Source: Pseudomonadota bacterium
Lineage (GTDB): Bacteria > Pseudomonadota > Alphaproteobacteria > Caulobacterales > Caulobacteraceae
Length of the DNA stretch: 64,000 bases
Reading direction: 5' to 3'
NCBI GenBank assembly: GCA_020161365.1
Contig: JAIUNU010000009.1
Coordinates: 62,001 to 126,000 of the forward strand
A model generated the notes under the pieces. The model saw nothing but the letters and a program-made list of their open reading frames with translations, was not told the DNA's origin and did no database searches. The position numbers were made by a program, and so were the translations under genes. This document shows, piece by piece, positions 53,393 through 62,299 of this stretch; position 1 is the first letter of the stretch, and each line of letters starts with the position of its first letter.

Positions 53393-54679
53393 TTAGTTGT
53401 AGATCGGGAAGCGAGCCGTCAAGGCCAGCACTTCCTCGCGCACCTTGGCCTCGACTTCGGCGTTGCCGTCGGGGCCGTTGGCTGACAGGCCGTTGACCAC
53501 CTCGCCGATCAGTTCGCCCACGCGTGTGAACTCGGCTTCCTTGAAGCCGCGCGTGGTTCCCGCCGGCGTGCCGAGGCGAATGCCCGACGTGATGGTGAAC
53601 GGCGCCGTGTCAAATGGCACACCGTTCTTGTTGCAGGTCATGTAGGCGCGCTCGAGGCTGTGCTCGGCGTCACGGCCCGTCACGCCCTTAGGGCGCAGGT
53701 CGACCAGCATCAGGTGGCTGTCGGTGCCGCCCGAGACGATGTTCACGCCCGACTTCAGCAAAGCTTCGGACAGTGCGCGCGCATTGGCGACGACCTGATG
53801 CGCATAGGCCTTGAACGCCGGCTGCAGCGCTTCGCCGAACGCCACGGCTTTGGCGGCGATGACGTGCTCCAATGGACCGCCCTGCAGGCCAGGAAACACA
53901 GCCGAATTGACCTTCTTGATGATCGCTTCGTCGTTAGTCAGCACCATGCCGCCGCGCGGGCCGCGCAGCGTCTTGTGCGTGGTAGTGGTCACGACATGCG
54001 CGTGCGGAATCGGGTTGGCATAGGCGCCGCCCGCGATCAGGCCGGCGTAATGGGCCATGTCGACCATCAGGTATGCGCCGATCGAGTCGGCGATCTCGCG
54101 GAACTTGGCGAAGTCGATTTCACGGCTATAGGCGCTGCCGCCGGCGATGATCAACTTGGGTTTTTCGCGCTGAGCCACCTCGGCCACGCCGTCATAGTCG
54201 ATCAACTGGTCCTGCTGGCGGACAGTGTAGGAGATCGGCTTGAACCACTTGCCCGACTGGTTGGCGGGGCTGCCGTGCGTCAAATGGCCGCCGGCGGCGA
54301 GATCCATGCCAAGGAACGTATCGCCCGGCTGCAGCAGCGCCATGAAGACCGCCTGGTTGGCCTGAGAGCCGGAGTGCGGCTGGACGTTGGCGAAGGCCGC
54401 GCCGAACAAAGCCTTGGCGCGCTCGATCGCGATCGTCTCGATCTCGTCGACATACTCGCAGCCGCCATAGTAGCGCTTACCCGGATAGCCTTCCGCGTAC
54501 TTGTTGGTCAGGATCGAGCCCTGAGCCTCCAGCACGGCCTTCGAGACGATGTTCTCCGAGGCGATCAGCTCGATCTGGTTCTGCTGGCGACCCAGCTCGC
54601 GACCGATCCGATCGAAAATGTCGCGGTCCGCTTTGGCGAGGTCCGCGCCGAAAAAGGCGCTGAGGTCAGTTTGGGTCAT
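53393..54679 (-). CDS. glyA: Serine hydroxymethyltransferase
   Basis: About 428 aa from ATG 54679, with AGGAGAG upstream; the frame is open to 54826. PLP enzyme converting serine and tetrahydrofolate to glycine and methylene-THF. Motifs are [40 protein letters not shown] and the PLP-Lys in [16 protein letters not shown]. Divergent from the MucR-type gene. Confidence 0.98.
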   Translation of the reverse strand: MTQTDLSAFFGADLAKADRDIFDRIGRELGRQQNQIELIASENIVSKAVLEAQGSILTNKYAEGYPGKRYYGGCEYVDEIETIAIERAKALFGAAFANVQPHSGSQANQAVFMALLQPGDTFLGMDLAAGGHLTHGSPANQSGKWFKPISYTVRQQDQLIDYDGVAEVAQREKPKLIIAGGSAYSREIDFAKFREIADSIGAYLMVDMAHYAGLIAGGAYANPIPHAHVVTTTTHKTLRGPRGGMVLTNDEAIIKKVNSAVFPGLQGGPLEHVIAAKAVAFGEALQPAFKAYAHQVVANARALSEALLKSGVNIVSGGTDSHLMLVDLRPKGVTGRDAEHSLERAYMTCNKNGVPFDTAPFTITSGIRLGTPAGTTRGFKEAEFTRVGELIGEVVNGLSANGPDGNAEVEAKVREEVLALTARFPIYN

Positions 54680-54843
54680 CACGCTCTCCTGGCGTTGCGG
54701 GGAGTCGGCAGAGGCGCCCTCTTTAACGGGATAGGCGCGGCGATCAATCTCGGAACCACACGCATTGTCGCGCGTTGACGACCCGCAGGGCGCGTCCGCT
54801 CCCTGCGCCAGTTCGTACGACAACAACGAAAATGGGGAATCTG

Positions 54844-55287
54844 ATGGCGTCTCAGGGTGGCGGAACCACAGGCACGATGATCGACGATGTCGATGTTCTT
54901 GGGCTCAGCGCTGAAATCGTCGCCGCCTATGTAGGCCAGAACACCGTCCCTCAGTCGGCGATCCCAGACCTGATCAGAACCGTCCACGCCGCGCTTTCCA
55001 GCCTCAAGACCGGCGAGGACGCGCCGCGACCGATAGAGAAAGCCAAGCCCGCGGTCCCTGTGAGCCGGTCGGTGCAGCACGATTTCATCGTCTGCCTCGA
55101 AGACGGAAAAAAGCTGAAGATGCTGAAGCGCTATTTGCGCTCGCACTACGACATGAGCCCCGAGGAGTATCGCCGGAAATGGGGCTTGCCGCCTGACTAT
55201 CCTATGGTGGCCCCAGCCTATGCGGCGCGCCGCTCGGACTTCGCCAAGCAGATTGGCCTCGGCAAGGGCGTGCGGCGAGGCAGCTAA
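54844..55287 (+). CDS. MucR/Ros family zinc-finger transcriptional regulator
   Basis: 147 aa from ATG 54844, with GGGGA upstream; an in-frame ATG at 54832 is possible. The N-terminal half has [28 protein letters not shown]. The Ros/MucR domain is [61 protein letters not shown], with the zinc-ligand Cys and His. In Caulobacter MucR proteins act with SciP in cell-cycle control. Not enough is visible to say which paralogue this is. Confidence 0.93.
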   Translation: MASQGGGTTGTMIDDVDVLGLSAEIVAAYVGQNTVPQSAIPDLIRTVHAALSSLKTGEDAPRPIEKAKPAVPVSRSVQHDFIVCLEDGKKLKMLKRYLRSHYDMSPEEYRRKWGLPPDYPMVAPAYAARRSDFAKQIGLGKGVRRGS

Positions 55288-55305
55288 ACCGTTGTATAGA
55301 CAAGG

Positions 55306-55337
55306 GAACGCCGCCGGCTTCCGGCGGCGTTCTTGAT
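55306..55337 (+). terminator. Terminator of mucR-like gene
   Basis: A 12-bp perfect stem (55306-55317 with 55321-55332) with a 3-base loop, followed by a short T-rich stretch (TTGATTT). It may also serve hemA, which ends at 55385 on the opposite strand. Confidence 0.75.
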
Positions 55338-55384
55338 TTCGTGGGCTTTGACGGCGTCCGAAGCTGAAGGTGCGCGTCTTCCCC

Positions 55385-56611
55385 TTAAGCCGCGTAACCG
55401 CCCATGCGGGCGACGTTGCAGTGGGCCCAAAGCTTCTCCATCGCCGCCACCAGCTTGCGCATCATGTCGTCGGTGTGGAAAGGCGTCGGCGTGAAGCGCA
55501 GGCGCTCAGTGCCGCGGGGCACGGTCGGATAGTTGATCGGCTGCACATAGACGCCAAAATCGGCCAGCAGCATGTCGCTGATCATCTTGCAGTGGACGGG
55601 ATCGCCGACCAGCACCGGAACGATGTGGCTGACGCTGTCCATCACCGGCAGGCCAGCCGCCTTGAACATCGCCTTCAGGGTGGCGGCGCGCTCTTGGTGG
55701 ATCTCCCGCACTTCCGGGTGCTGCTTCAGCCAACGCACGCTGGCCAGAGCGCCGGCCGTGAGGGCCGGCGGCAGCGAGGTGGTGAAAATGAAGCCGGAGG
55801 CCATCAGACGGATCGCGTCGATCACCTCGGCGTCGCCGGTGATATAGCCGCCCATCACGCCGAAAGCCTTGCCCAGCGTGCCTTCGATGATGTCGATCTC
55901 GCCCATCAGGCCGTCGCGCTCGGCGACGCCACCGCCACGCGGCCCGTACATGCCGACGGCGTGGACTTCGTCGAGATAGGTCATCGCGCCGTACTTCTTG
56001 GCCAGCGCCACGGTGCCGGCCAGGTCGGCGACATCGCCGTCCATCGAATAGACGCTCTCGAACGCGATCATCTTGGGCGCATCGGCCGGCGCTTCGGCCA
56101 GCAGCTGCTCAAGATGGGCTAAGTCGTTGTGCTTGAAGATCTTGCGCGGGCCACCGCCGTTGCGGATGCCGGCGATCATCGAGGCGTGGTTCAGCTCGTC
56201 CGAAAAGATGATCAGGCCGGGCAGGATCTTCTGCACGACCGACAAGGTCGCCTCATTCGACACGTAGCCGGACGTGAACAGCAGGCCGGCTTCCTTACCG
56301 TGCAGGTCAGCAAGTTCCTGCTCCAGCAGGACGTGGTCGTGATTGGTGCCAGAGATGTTGCGCGTGCCGCCCGAGCCCGAGCCGTGCTCGTCAACGGCCG
56401 CCTTCATGGCGTCCACAACCACGGGGTTCTGACCCTGACCGAGATAGTCGTTGCTGCACCAGACGACGACTTCCTGTTCCGAGCCATCCTGGCGCGTCCA
56501 GGTCGCACGCGGAAACTGACCGCGCTGGCGCTTCAGGTCGGCGAACACCCGGTAGCGACCCTCTTCGCGGATCTGAGCGACGGCGCTGCGGAACGCGGCT
56601 TTGTAGTCCAT
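55385..56611 (-). CDS. hemA: 5-aminolevulinate synthase
   Basis: About 408 aa from ATG 56611, condensing glycine and succinyl-CoA (the C4 route used by alphaproteobacteria). Motifs are [73 protein letters not shown] and the PLP-Lys in [14 protein letters not shown]. Together with hemN and the partial hemB it marks a heme-rich segment. Confidence 0.98.
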   Translation of the reverse strand: MDYKAAFRSAVAQIREEGRYRVFADLKRQRGQFPRATWTRQDGSEQEVVVWCSNDYLGQGQNPVVVDAMKAAVDEHGSGSGGTRNISGTNHDHVLLEQELADLHGKEAGLLFTSGYVSNEATLSVVQKILPGLIIFSDELNHASMIAGIRNGGGPRKIFKHNDLAHLEQLLAEAPADAPKMIAFESVYSMDGDVADLAGTVALAKKYGAMTYLDEVHAVGMYGPRGGGVAERDGLMGEIDIIEGTLGKAFGVMGGYITGDAEVIDAIRLMASGFIFTTSLPPALTAGALASVRWLKQHPEVREIHQERAATLKAMFKAAGLPVMDSVSHIVPVLVGDPVHCKMISDMLLADFGVYVQPINYPTVPRGTERLRFTPTPFHTDDMMRKLVAAMEKLWAHCNVARMGGYAA

Positions 56612-56786
56612 GTCGATCTCTAAACCGCCGCCCCGTTGAGCTGGCGATCCCCTAAGTCCAGGCCTGGCTTTTCGCACCTGTCGCCCGCAGTGTCTATCTA
56701 AGGGCGTTTACCTAGCAAATCGAAAGAGCGGATGGCCCCTATCGAGCTACTCGATACACGTCCTGCAGCATGACCTCTTGGACGAT

Positions 56787-57683
56787 TCAATGAAGATCGC
56801 CCAGCCTTCCGCGCAGTAACGCGATCACCGCCGAGAAATCCTTTCCGCCGAAGCCGTTGGCGTCGAACAGCGCGTACAAGGCCTCGGCCTGCGCGCCCAT
56901 GGGCGTCGAGGCTCCCGCCTTGGCGGCGGCCTCCTGCGCGAGCTTCAGGTCCTTGAGCATCATCGCCGAAGCGAAACCGCCCTCGTAGCCGCGGTCTGCG
57001 GGGGTTTGGGGCCCCACGCCCGGCACAGGACAATAGGACGTGATCGACCAGCATTGGCCGGAAGACTTGCTCGCAATCTCGAAGAATCGGTCGGCGGCCA
57101 GGCCTAGCTTTTCGGCCAGGGCGAAGGCTTCGCAGGTTCCGAGCATCGAGACGCCCAGCAGCATGTTATTGCAGATCTTGGCCGCCTGCCCCGCGCCATG
57201 GTCGCCCGCATGGATGGTGATGCGCGACATCGGGGCGAGCGCGGCTTCAACTGCGTCAAAATCACGCGCCTCGCAGCCCACCATGAACGCCAGCGTTCCC
57301 GCCTCGGCGGCCATGACTCCCCCGGACACCGGCGCGTCAGCAAAGCGGAAGCCCGCCTCCGTCGCCTGGCCCGCCACCTGGCGGGCGCTGTCCACGTCTA
57401 TGGTCGAACAATCGATCAGCAGGGCGGACTTCGGCGCATGTTTCAGGATTTGCTCGCCATAAACCGCGCGGACATGCGGCCCCGCGGGAAGCATGGTGAT
57501 GACGACCTCAGCCTCGGCGACCGCCTCAGCGACCGATGCGGCGGCTTGGCAGCCTGCGCTTACGGCCCGCTCGACCGCAGCCGCCGAAAGGTCGAAAGCG
57601 CGGACCTGGTGCTGGGCCCTGGCCTGATTGGCGGCCATGCCACCGCCCATGTTCCCCAGTCCAATAAAGGCGATACGCGTCAT
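56787..57683 (-). CDS. mmsB: 3-hydroxyisobutyrate dehydrogenase
   Basis: 298 aa NAD-dependent beta-hydroxyacid dehydrogenase of valine degradation. Motifs are IAFIGLGNMGGGMAANQ, FADAPVSGGVMAAEAGTLAFMVGC and the catalytic Lys in GAGQAAKICNNMLLG. It belongs to the branched-chain cluster with the acyl-CoA dehydrogenase and hydrolase upstream. No mmsA (methylmalonate-semialdehyde dehydrogenase) is present in the window. Confidence 0.95.
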   Translation of the reverse strand: MTRIAFIGLGNMGGGMAANQARAQHQVRAFDLSAAAVERAVSAGCQAAASVAEAVAEAEVVITMLPAGPHVRAVYGEQILKHAPKSALLIDCSTIDVDSARQVAGQATEAGFRFADAPVSGGVMAAEAGTLAFMVGCEARDFDAVEAALAPMSRITIHAGDHGAGQAAKICNNMLLGVSMLGTCEAFALAEKLGLAADRFFEIASKSSGQCWSITSYCPVPGVGPQTPADRGYEGGFASAMMLKDLKLAQEAAAKAGASTPMGAQAEALYALFDANGFGGKDFSAVIALLRGRLGDLH

Positions 57684-57754
57684 CTGGTGTTCCCTGCAAA
57701 TGCGAACCGCGCCTCATGGGCGCGGCTCTTATCGTTGGTCCTGTTCGGCGTTCT

Positions 57755-58552
57755 TCAGCGCGCGGGCTTGCGGAACTTGTAGACGAACTGGTCGGTCTTG
57801 CCGCGAATGCCGGCGTCATAGACGTTGGCCGCGCGGGGGTCAGCCGGATTGCGAAGCACGCGCGTCTCGCCCTCGAAGATGAAGCCGGCGGCCGTAACCT
57901 CGGCCTTGACCACCGCCGGGTCGATCCGATGGAGGGTTTCGGTGTCCCGCAGACCCGAGCCAGCGTCGGCGACATGGTCGAGCACCAGGTAGACGCCGCC
58001 CGGCTTCAGCGCGCGGAACACCTGGCGGTTCACGACGCCCAGGTCCGCCGGGCCCATGAACTTGTTGTGCATGTCGTGATAGTTCTGAGCGGTGAAGACG
58101 AGGTCCAGCTTCTCCGGCGCGCCGAAATTCGGCAGCGTGTTCAGGATCACCTGAACGTTGGAATAGGCCGGATCGCGCGCAATGGCGTTCACCGCCGGTT
58201 CGCGCTTGGCCAGCTTGGTGAGCTCGTCGGGGACATAGGCGTAGACCTTGCCTTTGGGACCAACCGCCTTGGCGAAGATCCGCGTGAAATAGCCGCCGCC
58301 CGGGATCAGGTCCGCGACCTTGGCGCCGCTCTTTACACCCGCGAACGCGAGGACCTCTCCGGGGTGACGGTCCTTGTCGCGAACCATGTCGGCCGCAGGG
58401 CGTGACGGGTCGCTCAGCGCGGCGGCGATGTTGGACGGCAACGCGATGGCGACCGGGCCGGAAGGGGGCGGCGGCGGCGGCCCCATCATCGGCTCGGTGG
58501 CGCAGGCGGCGAGCCCCAGCACGGCGACGAGACTTAGAAGCGGCTTACGCAT
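57755..58552 (-). CDS. Lipoprotein-type SAM-dependent methyltransferase family protein
   Basis: About 265 aa from ATG 58552; the frame is open to 58606. Signal peptide with lipobox LAAC (about residue 16), then a Pro-rich stretch. A class I methyltransferase-like domain follows, with VADLIPGGGYFTRIFAKAVGPKGKVYAYVPDEL in place of the usual SAM loop, and GVYLVLDHVADAGSG. It matches a family of predicted exported methyltransferases (COG4798 type). An exported protein would not meet SAM, so the activity is doubtful. Placed inside the valine cluster. Confidence 0.85.
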   Translation of the reverse strand: MRKPLLSLVAVLGLAACATEPMMGPPPPPPSGPVAIALPSNIAAALSDPSRPAADMVRDKDRHPGEVLAFAGVKSGAKVADLIPGGGYFTRIFAKAVGPKGKVYAYVPDELTKLAKREPAVNAIARDPAYSNVQVILNTLPNFGAPEKLDLVFTAQNYHDMHNKFMGPADLGVVNRQVFRALKPGGVYLVLDHVADAGSGLRDTETLHRIDPAVVKAEVTAAGFIFEGETRVLRNPADPRAANVYDAGIRGKTDQFVYKFRKPAR

Positions 58553-58609
58553 GGCATTCCTTCCGAACCGACGTGTTCTTCTTGCCGATAGGTTAGCGCA
58601 CGACATCCG

Positions 58610-59662
58610 CTACGTCAGCGGTGTCCATTCCTCATCCGCCGGCAACGGTGCAAAGATTTCGGCGAGGGCCGCATCGGTGACGTCCTCGACGGAAGCGGGC
58701 GACCAGCGCGGCGCGTTGTCCTTGTCGATAATTACGGCCCGAACGCCTTCGATGAAGTCGTGCTTCATCACCACGCGCGAACCGATCCGGTACTCCATGG
58801 CCATGTTGTCGGCGAAGTCTTCCATCGCCGCGCCGCGCTTGAGCTGTTCGAACGCGACCTTCAGGGTCTGGGGCGACTTGGTCTTCATGACCTCAAGCTG
58901 CGCCTTGCCCCAATCGCTGGAATCGAGCGTGAGGAACTCGAAGATCTCCTCGACGCTCTCGCCGACGAACAGCCGGTTCAGATCCTGTTCAAAGCCCAGC
59001 AGCGAGGCCTTGCCGGCGTCGGCCCGGTACTTCCGCAGCGTCTCGTCGATCCGGCGCGGATCGGCGACGATCGCCTTCTTCAAACCCTCGACAGCGCCAA
59101 ACTCGACGAAGTGGGTGGCGATGCCCAGACGCATGCAGTCCGCGCCCTTGATCCGCGCGCCGGTCAGCGCCAGCCACAGCCCCGCCTTGCCCGGCAAGCG
59201 CGGCAGGTACCAGCCGCCGCCCACATCGGGGAACAGGCCGATGCCGGTCTCGGGCATGGCGAAGGTGGTGCGCTCCGTCGCGATTCGAACGTGCGCCGGC
59301 ATCGAAACGCCGACCCCGCCGCCCATCACGATCCCATCCATCACCGCGACGATCGGGGTCTCGTAGGTGAAGAGTAGATGGTTGAGCTGGTACTCGGTGT
59401 GGAAGAACCGCCGAGCCTCGACGCCGTCCTTGGCGCCGCTCTCGGCCAGCATGCGAATGTCGCCGCCCGCGCAGAAGCCGCGCTCGCCCGAATGATCGAT
59501 CAAAACCATGTAGATCTCGGGGTCGTCTTGCCAGTCCAGCAAGGCGCCGATCATGGTCTCGCACATGGCCAGCGTCAGGGCGTGCAAAGCCTTCGGCCGA
59601 TTAAGGGTGATCCGCCCGACATTCTTCTCGACGCGGATCAGGACTTCGGGTTCGTCGGTCAT
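58610..59662 (-). CDS. 3-hydroxyisobutyryl-CoA hydrolase / enoyl-CoA hydratase family
   Basis: About 350 aa from ATG 59662; TTG 59668 adds two residues. Crotonase fold: GRITLNRPKALHALTLAMCE, the oxyanion region GERGFCAGGDIRMLAESG, and MDGIVMGGGVGVSMPAHVRIATERTTFAMPETGIGLFPDVGGGWYLPRLPGK. The extra C-terminal region (SSDWGKAQLEVMKTKSPQTLKVAFEQLKRG) and length mark the 3-hydroxyisobutyryl-CoA hydrolase branch, in valine catabolism. Confidence 0.93.
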   Translation of the reverse strand: MTDEPEVLIRVEKNVGRITLNRPKALHALTLAMCETMIGALLDWQDDPEIYMVLIDHSGERGFCAGGDIRMLAESGAKDGVEARRFFHTEYQLNHLLFTYETPIVAVMDGIVMGGGVGVSMPAHVRIATERTTFAMPETGIGLFPDVGGGWYLPRLPGKAGLWLALTGARIKGADCMRLGIATHFVEFGAVEGLKKAIVADPRRIDETLRKYRADAGKASLLGFEQDLNRLFVGESVEEIFEFLTLDSSDWGKAQLEVMKTKSPQTLKVAFEQLKRGAAMEDFADNMAMEYRIGSRVVMKHDFIEGVRAVIIDKDNAPRWSPASVEDVTDAALAEIFAPLPADEEWTPLT

Positions 59663-59671
59663 TTCCAAGTC

Positions 59672-60271
59672 CTAAACCGGTTCGACCAAGGGTTCACAAT
59701 CGAAGCGATCGATCTGGCCGTTCGAGAGCCGGAAAACAGCATCCTGGGGAATGTCGAGCCTCAGGGTCTCCTCGCGCGATAAACCGGCATAGGCGCCGCG
59801 CAGCAGCCGGCCGGCGACACCGTGGCTGACGACGATCAGGCGCCGTTCGTGTTCTGCGGCCTGTTCTTGCAGCCAGGCCGTCAGACGCGTGCTCATGGCC
59901 TCATAGGTCTCGCCGCCCGGGGCGTAGAATCCCCAGGCGTCATCCCGCACAAGGTGCGGGTTCTCGCCATGCACCTCGTCGCGCAAACGACCCGACCATT
60001 CGCCGACATCGATCTCGACCAGACGCTCGTCGAAATCGACCGCAAGTCCCAGCCGTGCGCCGATCGCTTCGGCGGTGTGCCGCGCCCGGCGCAGCGGGCT
60101 GGCGACCAGCCGCCACGGCGCGGGCGGGTCTCTGCGGATGAGATCGTGAAGAAGCGCGCCCATGGCCCGGGCCTGAAGAAGGCCTAGCGGCGTCAGGTCG
60201 GATTCCATCCGCCCCTGAAGTCGACCCTCGCGATTGTGGAAAGTCTGGCCATGGCGACAGAGATAGATCAT
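59672..60271 (-). CDS. Histidine phosphatase family protein
   Basis: 199 aa from ATG 60271. The upstream part of the open frame (to 60514) lies inside the acyl-CoA dehydrogenase gene and is not coding. The RHG motif (CRHGQTFHNREGRLQGRMES) and a later His in VVSHGVAGRLLRGA define the phosphoglycerate mutase-like/histidine phosphatase fold. Sequence does not show the substrate. Its place between valine-catabolic genes (7 bp from one, 9 bp from the other) suggests cotranscription. Confidence 0.9.
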   Translation of the reverse strand: MIYLCRHGQTFHNREGRLQGRMESDLTPLGLLQARAMGALLHDLIRRDPPAPWRLVASPLRRARHTAEAIGARLGLAVDFDERLVEIDVGEWSGRLRDEVHGENPHLVRDDAWGFYAPGGETYEAMSTRLTAWLQEQAAEHERRLIVVSHGVAGRLLRGAYAGLSREETLRLDIPQDAVFRLSNGQIDRFDCEPLVEPV

Positions 60272-60278
60272 CCGACGC

Positions 60279-61418
60279 TCACTGGCGGAACATCTCGCGG
60301 GCGATGATGACGCGCATGATCTCGTTGGTCCCTTCCAGGATCTGGTGCACCCGCAGGTCGCGCACGATGCGTTCCAGCGGATAGTCCTGGAGGTAGCCGT
60401 AGCCGCCATGCAGCTGCAAGGCGTCATTGGCCACCTGGAAGCCGGCGTCGGTGGCGAACCGCTTGGCCATGGCGCAGAGCTTGGTCGCCTCAGGGTGCTT
60501 GCTGTCCAGCGCATGGGCGGCGCGGCGCACCATCAGGCGGGCGGCCTCCAGTTCGGTGGCCATGTCGGCCAGCTTGAACTGCAGGGCCTGGAAATCCTTG
60601 AGCGGCCGTCCGAACTGGTTGCGGGTCTCAAGATAGACTTTGGCGGTGTCGAGCGCGAACTGGGCGCCGCCCAGCGAGCACGAGGCGATGTTCAGGCGCC
60701 CGCCATCCAGGCCCATCATGGCGAAACGAAAGCCCTCGCCCTCCTGGCCGATGCGGTTCTCTGCTGGCACACGGCAGTTGTCGAAATTCACCTGCGCCGT
60801 CGGCTGGGCGTTCCAGCCCATCTTGCGCTCGTTGGCACCGAAGCTGAGCCCTTCGGTCCCCTTCTCGACCACGAAGGCCGAGACACCCTTGGCGCCGTCG
60901 CCGCCTGTGCGCGCCATCACGACATAGATATCTGAAACCCCGCCGCCCGAGATGAAGGCCTTGCCGCCGTTCAGCACATAATGGTCGCCGTCCAGCTTCG
61001 CGGTCGTACGCATGTTGGCCGCGTCAGAGCCCGAGCCTGGCTCTGTCAGGCAGTAGCTGGCGATCAGTTCCATGGTCGTGAGGCGCGGCAGATAGCGCTT
61101 CCGCAGATCGTCAGACCCGAAACGGTCGATCATCCACGAGGCCATGTTGTGGATGGTCAGATAGGCCGCGACGGGCACGTCGCCATAGCTGAGCGCTTCG
61201 AAGATGATCGAGGCGTCGAGACGCGACAGACCGGAACCGCCGACGTCCTCCTTCACATAGATGCCCGCGAAGCCCAACTGGGCGGCCTCGCGCAGGGTAT
61301 CGACCGGAAAGTGCTTGTTTTCATCCCAAACGGCCGAATGAGGGGCAAGCTGTCCCTCAGCAAAAGCGCGGGCGGCGTCCTGGATTGCGACTTGATCCTC
61401 GTTCAGCGCGAAATCCAT
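60279..61418 (-). CDS. Acyl-CoA dehydrogenase, isobutyryl-CoA type
   Basis: About 379 aa from ATG 61418, with GAGGAAG upstream; GTG 61424 is possible. FAD-dependent. Motifs are ELIASYCLTEPGSGSDAANMRTTAKLDGDHYVLNGGKAFISGG, GFRFAMMGLDGGRLNIASCSLGGA, QLHGGYGYLQDYPLERIVRDLRVHQILEGTNEIMR. The downstream 3-hydroxyisobutyryl-CoA hydrolase and 3-hydroxyisobutyrate dehydrogenase point to isobutyryl-CoA as substrate. It is first in the cluster. Confidence 0.94.
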   Translation of the reverse strand: MDFALNEDQVAIQDAARAFAEGQLAPHSAVWDENKHFPVDTLREAAQLGFAGIYVKEDVGGSGLSRLDASIIFEALSYGDVPVAAYLTIHNMASWMIDRFGSDDLRKRYLPRLTTMELIASYCLTEPGSGSDAANMRTTAKLDGDHYVLNGGKAFISGGGVSDIYVVMARTGGDGAKGVSAFVVEKGTEGLSFGANERKMGWNAQPTAQVNFDNCRVPAENRIGQEGEGFRFAMMGLDGGRLNIASCSLGGAQFALDTAKVYLETRNQFGRPLKDFQALQFKLADMATELEAARLMVRRAAHALDSKHPEATKLCAMAKRFATDAGFQVANDALQLHGGYGYLQDYPLERIVRDLRVHQILEGTNEIMRVIIAREMFRQ

Positions 61419-61696
61419 CCGCACTTCCTCCCGTTCGGGGCAGAACCGCCCTCGCCTCTTTGACGGCTGACGTGCCGCGCCAAGCGCGCGGTGTCAATCG
61501 TGCGCCCCCCGCCATCATAGTCCATCGCCGAAACCTTCGAAGCGCCTGACGCCGGTGTGGCCTGAAATCCTCCGTTACACGGTGTGAATCGCCTGTTGGG
61601 GCGCACCCCCTTGATAACCATGGCCTTTCGCTCCAAATGCCCTGCTCCGGGGATGGCGTCCTCAATCCTAGAAGCCAGTTTGCTGCTCTGACCGTG

Positions 61697-62155
61697 ATGC
61701 GTTTCGTGAAAACTCTTATGGCCGCCTTCACTGCGGCCCTGGCCGCGACCGCGTTCGCCGCGCCCGCCCATGCGGGCGGCGACATCACGCGCAGCTATGG
61801 CGTTTGGCGCAATCCGAAGAACACGGTTCATCTCGAAATCAAGAGCTGCGGCGCGGCGACCTGCGGCGTCGTGGTGTGGGCCAGCGCCAAGGCCGAGGCT
61901 GATGCGCGCAAGGCCGGCGCCGACACCCTGATCGGCAAGCAACTGCTCCGAGACTTCGAGGCGCAGGAAAACGGCTCGCTCCGGGGTCGCGTCTGGGTGC
62001 CCACGCTGCGGGTCACTCTGGTCGGCACCGCCGACGTTCTGGACGCCAAGACCATGCGCGCCAAGGGCTGCGTGCTTGGCAATCTTCTGTGCAAGTCGCA
62101 GGTCTGGACTCGCCTCGATGGCTCGTCGCTGCTGGCCTCGCGGGCCGCGCCGTAG
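61697..62155 (+). CDS. DUF2147 family exported protein
   Basis: About 152 aa from ATG 61697, beginning a signal peptide (FVKTLMAAFTAALAATAFAAPAHA). The mature part is a small beta-barrel-like DUF2147 domain: GVWRNPKNTVHLEIKSCGAATCGVVVWASAKAEADARKAGADTLIGKQLLRDFEAQENGSLRGRVWVPTLRVTL. Two Cys pairs may form disulfides. Divergent from the acyl-CoA dehydrogenase, 278 bp between starts, with no clear signals in the gap. Confidence 0.9.
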   Translation: MRFVKTLMAAFTAALAATAFAAPAHAGGDITRSYGVWRNPKNTVHLEIKSCGAATCGVVVWASAKAEADARKAGADTLIGKQLLRDFEAQENGSLRGRVWVPTLRVTLVGTADVLDAKTMRAKGCVLGNLLCKSQVWTRLDGSSLLASRAAP

Positions 62156-62299
62156 GGCGCTACAGGCCCTTGCCTCACGAACCTGCTTGATTCAGCGCAA
62201 AACAAGCGCGACCCTCTAAGTGTACGTTGATAACCTAGACGCCCGTCAGAGGCGTCCGGTTCGACTGACCGTAAAGCGGCCGACACGGGAGGAACGGGC

